The notes under the pieces: generated by a model
Told to the model about the DNA's origin: nothing
Seen by the model: only the letters and a program-made list of their open reading frames with translations
Databases searched by the model: none
Shown here: positions 57,438 through 64,000 of the stretch, piece after piece
Layout of the letters: each line of letters begins with the position of its first letter
How positions within the stretch are numbered: the stretch's first letter is position 1
Position numbers and translations under genes: made by a program
Assembly: GCA_949130495.1 (NCBI GenBank)
Contig: OX422210.1
Location: forward strand, 190,573,619 to 190,637,618
Source of the DNA: Sambucus nigra
Taxonomy: Eukaryota > Streptophyta > Magnoliopsida > Dipsacales > Adoxaceae
Length of the DNA stretch: 64,000 bases
Direction of reading: 5' to 3'

Positions 57438-58675
57438 TGAAGAGTGCCCAATATGTGTGTTTCTCAACAAAACCAATTTTTCTTCGAAAAAGATCCTACT
57501 TTTAATTATGCACCAACCAAGTTGTGAAATCCCAATTCTTACTTTAAACCAATTTCATCTTGATTAATCCTAAACATGCATCTAGAGATTAAAGCAAGTA
57601 AAGCAAAGTAAAGATACTCACAACGCCGGATGTACGAGGAAAAAACCCAAAACGGGAAAAAAACCTTGGACGGCCCAAGCCAGACAATCACTATGAACAA
57701 TGGTTTTACAAAGACAGATTAGCCTTACACTAAGACTCGATCCCCCCGGGTCTTGACACTCCTTCTGATCTTCAACCGTTCTTCATTAGTGCCCATGCAG
57801 AAATTCTTTCTTCCACGATCTCTGTCCACAACACACGCGTCCACGTATGTCTCGGTGTCCACCGATATGGCTTTGATACGTTTACGATGTCGAACACGAT
57901 GTCCGTCGCTTCTTCACCTCAAAACCCTTTGTGTTCAATGTGTAGAACAACTTTGGTGCAACATGATCACGTAAACATATAAGAATGATAACTCGGATCT
58001 TTGCAAACTCTAAGGATGTGTTTAAGACTTTTAAACCTTAGAAAACATGTGCAAACAAGGTTCTGGTTTGTAAAACAATTTTCCAGAAAGCAGACTTCCG
58101 AAATTATGATGCAAACACTGTTTAAATAGGATTTAAACGCTGCCTCAAAAAATGTGTCATTCAAATGACTTAAGCATGTCGTTCGCGCGACATTGTATCT
58201 CGTTCGAACGAGATCCAATGTCGTTTGAGCGACCTCACAGAAGTTTGACTTTCTTTGACTTTTGGATAAAAATGTCTCTTAACAAAGAGATACAAATTAG
58301 TCAAACTTTGTTTCGTGCTTATCATCATAAAACGAAGTTTAAACCATTAAAACATTTTTAAAACTTTTTCTATATAAAAATTCATCCTTATCTTTTATAA
58401 AATAATTTCGAGCACCTTTAATTATACGCATTCATACCTGAGTGATCTCGGAATGAAATTAACTTTGAAGACGATTAAATTTGCACCAAATAAACATCGG
58501 CATGATTAAATCTTTGAAGCTTTGTCGCAATGTCTTCCATTTCTTCAATACGTCATAGACCAAGTGGGATCGTGACAAAATAAAATTCTCCCTATGACAT
58601 ATTACAAACACAGTTTTGTCCACGGAATTAAGTCAAAACAATACAGGGACTCAATTGGAAATTTATGTCCTTACA
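57438..58675 (-). repeat. Element E 5' LTR
   Basis: 1238 bp, homologous throughout to 53259-54510 with scattered substitutions and small gaps. Palindrome group at 58160-58240. Confidence 0.92.
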
Positions 58676-58905
58676 TAATATAAGGGTCCAATCGCCAACA
58701 GTCTATGAGGAACAAATAGACCTGCTATGGCTATATATTAATAGACCTGTTAATGTCAAGCCGAGAACAGGTCTAATTAAAGAGACCTCATACAACAATA
58801 TATACTACTTACACATGCACATATATAATAACATATATTGTATAACAATAACGAACATGTCACAAGAAATAATACATATCAATTAACAATATATAATATT
58901 ACACT

Positions 58906-58977
<72 letters not shown>

Positions 58978-59500
58978 CAAATCAACATATACTACTCAAA
59001 TAAACAAGGCCTTCCACACATGTATGAATTAGTGTATACCTATGTAAATGATAAATTACAAAAGCAAACAAAAATGATTTTACACGACAAAAAATGTTAA
59101 ACGTTAAAAAATTAATTCTAAAATTTTCTTTTAAAAAAAATACTTAATCACAACAATAAATTCCAAATTAATTTGTAACTGTTTTAAAAATTCTTTTTAA
59201 TCAACACACACACTCAATCAATAGATATGATAAAGTGATATGCAGTGTCGTGTCGTGTCCTATGTGAATATTAAATTCCTATGAGCCAATAAAAAGTGTG
59301 GAAATTACCTTTTTCTAAGATGACAGACCGAGTCGAGAGCTTATTTGATGTAGACATCCATAGAGAGCTTGGCGTAGCTAGGCAAGACACAATCCTATTT
59401 ACAAAAATATTTTGTCAAAATTCAAGTCCAACTATATGAAGGTCTATATAGCTAAATCACGAAAAGCAAACCCTAGGAGTGCTTTTTATAAGTAACTTCA
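58676..59500 (-). repeat. Possible 3' LTR end of element F
   Basis: On the minus strand a possible LTR start TGAAGTTACTTATAAAAAGC (59500 downward) follows a purine tract TAATGGGGGAGTT (59501-59513). The other end is not visible and may lie left of element E. Includes a (TA)n tract at 58909-58975. Confidence 0.4.
58909..58975. repeat. (TA)n microsatellite
   Basis: About 33 TA units. Confidence 0.96.
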
Positions 59501-60109
59501 AACTCCCCCATTAGACTAATTTTGACAAAACCCTTCAGTACATCAAATAATATACTAAAGTAAATTAATTCCTAAAGTGTCCTATTAAAAAAGTGTATAT
59601 AACTACCCACCCATCCTAGAAAATAAAAAAACTCAACTCTTGACGACCGACGAAAATACCTGCAAAACATAAATACACTTTCTGTTAAGAAATCAAGTTA
59701 ATAGAACTCACTCTACCAAAATATTAAAAGATAGAATTAAATGTACATAACAAAATAAGACCAGATACTATGCATGAAATAATATCAACACATTAAATCA
59801 GAAATATGTACTCAACTATCCCCCATGTTGACTAAATTAGACAATGATAAGAAGAAAAAAAAGTAAATATTTATAAACTGCAAAATAAATGTCTTCTAGA
59901 TTAAACATGGATTTAAGAGATACCGGTATTAGTAGACATCTTCTTCCTAAAATCTCGAAGATCTAGTAATCAAGATGCAGAATAAACACAAGCTAATATT
60001 CAAATACAATCTTTCCAATCAAATGTTGAAGTTATTTATAAACAAGAGTTATCATAAGGCATAGACAGCATACCAGCAAGTTGAAAATCACAAGCAATAG
60101 AAGGAACTA

Positions 60110-60330
60110 ACCTAATTTGTTTAGGATTTTTTGGAGCATTAAACCGGTAAGAATATCCATTAGCGTCACAATACTTGGTGACTCTATTTTGATTAAACTC
60201 ACCTCCCCCATCATTGAATAAATCTAAGGGTTCGACGATGTTAAATCCTTAGCCTTCTTATGAGGAGACTTAATGATTTTCTCACTCTTGCAAACGTCAC
60301 AAACATTAATTAGGCATTTTTTTTTACTTT
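60110..60330 (-). pseudogene. Element F integrase fragment with internal deletion
   Basis: Reads CDVCKSEKIIKSPHKKAKDL, then after a frame change PLDLFNDGGGEFNQNR and YCDANGYSYRFNAPKNPKQ. In Copia integrases the first Asp block and about 50-60 residues lie between the .PL.L. segment and D(N/G)GGEF; here they are joined directly, so that part is deleted. No reverse transcriptase or RNase H follows. Confidence 0.72.
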
Positions 60331-60539
60331 AAAAAATCCATTTGAGGTCTCAAGTCACAAGTCCTAATCCAAACAGGCAAAGTTTTCAACGTTTTTTGTG
60401 CCTTTCAAAATTTAAGATAAAATTTATCTTTCGAAATTATTTTCTTGCTAACATGAGGCCTAGACTTATTGAATAAATTATTCTAATTGTTATTAGTGCC
60501 CTGGCTACGAAAATTTGTAAATCGCTTAACGGTTCGGTC

Positions 60540-62727
60540 ATAACTTTTAAAATAAGTACATTTCTTCCGATTACTAAGCATTCCCATTTTTGGTGACCAA
60601 AAACATCGCACCTAGTGTAGAATTTACTAGAAGTAGGGAGGTCTGAATGGTAGTGTTTTCCCTCTACAGGCTTAGCAGATTCATTACGAATAATTATCTT
60701 AAGAGGTCTATAGAGTCTCTTGGCAGGGGGAAATATTTTGACGTAGACGGTCCCACAAATTTCTCAATGAAATTTTCAATGCCACTTTTAATGAAAACTT
60801 GTTTTCCTTTAGCCTTTTCAGACAACTTACTATCCAACGGAAGATCCATTTCTTCTTGGTCTTTTACAAAGAATATTGGTCTTCTTGGATCAACTTTTTC
60901 AAGAGGGCCCTCATATCCAAATCCTATAGCATCACCCTTATATCGTTGTTCATCAAGCACTTTGTCAAGGTCAAAACATTTTATATTACGACTACGACAC
61001 ATTTTGAAAGCCATTTCACAAACTTGTTTGGATTTTTCAACATGCAAAAGCACTGCATTATGTTTTTCTTCAAAAGAAGACAAATTTTCATTTAAAGTCA
61101 TAATCTGAAATTTAAAATCAAGTGACTATTTTTCAAAATCATTTTTGACATAGCTCATTTCAATGGAATTTTGTTGAACGATCTTATATTGATTCTCTAA
61201 GGTCTCACTAAGCATTTTAAGCAAATTCGATAATTCTTGTCTATTTTGCAAACTCCTGACATGCAATTCTGAGTAATCATCATAGCCAACAATATTTTCA
61301 TGATCATTTATGCCCTTATGAGTAGTGTTGATATCATCAGATTTAAAATCATATAAAGCACGTTTAGCATCAAACGGAGCAATTATTTCAAGCATAGAAA
61401 TTTGTTTACCTAACAAAGATTTAGCAGCATCAATAAAATCAAGTACTTCATGATAATCAAAATCATCTTTGGAATTAGTCATTCCTGATAAGTACACATC
61501 TCCGCAACAGTCATAAACTTTTCCTAAAAACATAAGGCAATTAGATTTAGAATTTCCTTAGTTATCTTCTGATTCACAATCATAAGAGCTATCCCAAGTT
61601 TTAGTTATGTGCACCTTATTTTGTTTATAATGCTTGGACTGTGTCTTAGACCTACACTCAGCAATAAAGTGACCGAGTTTCCCACAATTGTGACGAGCTA
61701 ATTTAGATTTATCAACCTTACTACTTTTACTGTCATAATCAGAAGTTCGCTTTGAAGTTCTATTATGGTGCCGGGTTAACTCACTTTATTAATTATTTAC
61801 TTGCGTATGTCTCTTAGCAATAGCATTTATGTGCTCCAAAAGTTTCTTAAATTTATAGGACATAACATCAAGTTGACTGTCCGTCTTGTCAATTTCATCC
61901 GATTCCACATCAGAGTCATCATCCGATTCAAAATGTTGTTTAACTACCTTATGCTTATTTTTATTAGGATAGGAAATTTTAAAAGAAACTTTATAAGTAT
62001 TGGTCAACTCATTCTTAGCATAAGATGTGAGAGTCTTCCGAAAGGCTAATTCAAGTTCCATAGTTCTTAATTTAGATCTTAGCAATTGAGGTGTGAGAGA
62101 TGGATCATTAATCTCTTCTATGATATAATGTTTATGATCAAATCTAGGGTAAAGGGACCTCAGAATTTTAGAACACACATCTTTATCAGAATATTCAAAA
62201 CCATTCGCATGGAATTGGGTAATGATATCAGTCAAACGCACATAAAAATTATCAAATGGTTCATTATCGTTCATAATTAGCATGTTGTATTGTTAAACCA
62301 GCATTTACATTTTACATTACTTTACCCTATTGTCACCCTCGTGTGTAATTACTAAAGTCTCCCAAGCATCTTTACTAGCAATGCAATGACATATATGTTT
62401 CAATTCATTTTCAATCACACTAATAAAAATCGCATTTTTTCCCTTATTATTGAAATTGCTTATCTTTTTCTGATCAACACTTAATTCAGATGTTCTATGT
62501 TTTCAAAAAATAGTGCTAACTTCTACTATAGGAGTAGTGGGGTGCCTATAACCATTTTCAATTAAATCCCAAACATCATCTCCTAATATGCCATGAATAA
62601 ATGTTATTATTCTAATTTTCCAATACGAAAAATTCGTTCCATAAAAAATAAGAGGTCTACTGAAATTTCCTAACCTAAGCAAATGAGTAGAATCTTCCAT
62701 TAAAATAAGGTAAAAAGAGTTTGACAA
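60540..62727 (-). pseudogene. gag: Element F gag
   Basis: Start near 62727-62697 (MSNSFYLILMEDSTHLLRLG). UBN2-type core: FYGTNFSYWKIRI, GDDVWDLIENGY, SKDAWETLVITHEG, FDNFYVRLTDIITQF, SKILRSLYPRFDH. A knuckle near 61700-61660 (NCGKLGHFIAEC) has lost its first Cys. A long charged region (61533-60694) is followed by a second knuckle (TRCDVFGHQKWEC, about 60605-60560). Stops occur at about 62500, 62310, 61795, 61125 and 60690. Same architecture as the element D Gag but clearly diverged. Confidence 0.78.
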
Positions 62728-62730
62728 AAG

Positions 62731-63227
62731 TTTTGAAAATAGATCTTTTTAAAGTCTACCTCTTATATCACTTGAAAACACCCAACGATGTGCAAAAATA
62801 CTAGGTGCGAAAGTAAATGATTTTCGAGTAAACGCAATTTACCTACGAGTTTTACCGATTATTCTAAGAGGGACCAATTCAATTTTTTCTTGTATTGTTA
62901 AGTTTATAAAAACAGATTTAATTTCCAAAGTTAATTAAAAGTCCAAATTATTATCTTTGTTAAATCTAGGTGATTTACAAAATAATAATCTCTTCAGTTT
63001 TTAGGCGAGTTTCTATTTATTTAAATTTACTTTTTTGTGTGAGGTGATATACAAAAAAATGTAAAGCACGCGGTATTTATTTTCGCAAAGACCCTTCCCC
63101 GTAAAAATGATGGACTCTCCTAAGAGTCAACTTAGTCTACTTCCACTAAAACCAAATGAAATAGGAACGATTATACAAACATGCAAGAAGACTCAAAGCA
63201 AGATAAATCAAACAAAGCTATTACTGT
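62731..63227. other. Noncoding DNA between elements F and G
   Basis: No gene. GCGGTATTTATTTTCGCAAAG...CCCTTCCCCGT at 63068-63102 is a partial match to the conserved stem-loop segment of A to E, so a scrap of another such element may lie here. Confidence 0.5.
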
Positions 63228-64000
63228 TGAAAATCATGACCCCCAAAATTTTAAATTTTACCAAAAGTAATTTCAATTTCCATTTAAATATGCGGAAGCA
63301 GATGGTTCAATTAAATACACACAAAATACCAAATTTTTATTTCTTTCAAATTAAAATTAAACTAAGTGAAATAAGATTAAATCCACACATATTTTAATTT
63401 CACTTAAACCAAATTAGTTTAACTCATGTCCTAGAAATTTGCCTAACAATATTAATTCATTTTAGCAAATTAGGCCAAACCAAATTTTATCAAATTAAAC
63501 AAAGTGACTTAAACTAAATTAATTGAAACATTACCCAAATTCATTTTGCACATAAGTAGTGATTTGAACCAATTTTATTTTTTTACCTAAGCATCCATTC
63601 TAGGTGAATTATGCAAAAGATAAAATAGACAATTAATCACTACGCCGCGATGTACGAGAAAAAACCCACAATGGGAAAAAAATCTCGGACGACCCTAGCC
63701 TTAAGTCCACTAAGTATGGTATTTTACAAGTACAAGACACGAAAGACTTACAACACTCGACTCGAATCCTTTCAAGCCCCGATGCTCCTTCTTGTACCGA
63801 CCTTCTCTTAGTTGACAATCTTGGACTCCACCGAAACCTTAGAATCCACCAATGAGTCTCTAGGAAACAACCGTCAACCACATATGGTGCCTTTATCCAC
63901 ATGAGAATGCCGTAGCTAAACCACGTACTTCTTATTTATGGGATGTAGAAAGAAATCCAAACGAACTCTTCAAATGGTAAAGTAAAAACCGGTGCCAGAA
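63228..64000 (-). repeat. Element G: 3' LTR of an A/D-type element, runs off the window
   Basis: From TGAAAATCATGACCCCC onward it follows the element D LTR: ATGCGGAAGC, TGTCCTAGAAATTTGCCTAA, then at 63640 CGCGATGTACGAGAAAAAAC and CTCGGACGACCCTAGCC, and the TGTAGAAAGAAATCC area. No PBS lies left of 63228, so this is the outer (3') LTR and the element body lies beyond 64000. Confidence 0.8.

Larger units (their letters stand above)
53259..58675 (-). mobile_element. Element E: gag-derived non-autonomous Sirevirus-like element
   Basis: LTRs 53259-54510 and 57438-58675; perfect duplication TAATA at 53254-53258 and 58676-58680. The purine tract complement (54511-54522) and a PBS-like site (57423-57434) give minus orientation. 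The only gene is a coiled-coil/zinc-knuckle protein (56526-57352). Complete structure, 5.4 kb. Confidence 0.92.
59501..62730 (-). mobile_element. Element F: decayed Sirevirus-like element with pol remnant
   Basis: Minus strand: gag from 62727 down to about 60540 (UBN2 domain, knuckle, coiled regions, second knuckle), then an integrase fragment at about 60330-60110, then noncoding DNA with purine tracts (59818-59830, 59501-59513). Unlike A to E it retains part of pol. No PBS or 5' LTR is recognisable to the right of gag. Confidence 0.7.

Overview
This window is repeat-dominated, AT-rich nuclear DNA of a flowering plant, probably a eudicot. I found no intact host gene. The plant assignment rests on Copia (Sirevirus-like) elements with the primer-binding site TGGTATCAGAGC (complementary to initiator tRNA-Met), an Athila-type Ty3 element, and a Mutator-like element (MULE) that carries a Ulp1 (C48) protease gene. 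All homology statements come from reading motifs and from alignments made by eye; no searches were run.

Layout. 1-1036: decayed minus-strand gag-like fragment of a plant retrotransposon. 2214-7620: element A (+), a gag-only Sirevirus derivative with a truncated 5' LTR. 7621-13170: decayed Athila-type gag-PR-RT-RNaseH-integrase. From 13171 a LTR-like sequence (TGTCACATCCC...) appears split into three pieces (13171-15710, 20208-20352, 45602-45907) by later insertions. The Athila 3' end and LTR seem to resume at 45908-49660. Within the split LTR sit element B (-, 15711-20202) and the large MULE (20353-45592, 9-bp target duplication TTCTTTAAA). The MULE holds a transposase pseudogene (+), a Ulp1 pseudogene (-), two small unknown ORFs (-), a 272-bp MITE and many short GTACACG-type repeats. 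Element C (-, 31682-43957, duplication AAAGA) inserted into the MULE, and element D (-, 35644-42673, duplication AAATC) inserted into C. 49661-53258 holds microsatellites, a foldback MITE and unassigned DNA. Element E (-, 53259-58675, duplication TAATA) follows, then a decayed Sirevirus-like element F (-, about 59501-62730), and the LTR end of another element, G, running off the window at 64000.

Most interesting signals. (1) Elements A to E look like a diversified lineage of gag-only Sirevirus derivatives. Their single protein ranges from a full capsid-type Gag (D, 650 aa, intact) to a coiled coil plus zinc-knuckle protein without a capsid domain (B, E); all share the same C-terminal tail and stop where pol would begin. 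(2) All five carry, between gag and the 3' LTR, a short structured segment whose stems differ in sequence but keep pairing. (3) The noncoding parts of the MULE are filled with both-orientation copies of a GTACACG(T/C) motif not seen elsewhere in the window. (4) The LTR leaders of A, C, D and E carry clusters of perfect palindromes (TCGTTCGAACGA or GGACCGGTCC) that differ by subfamily.
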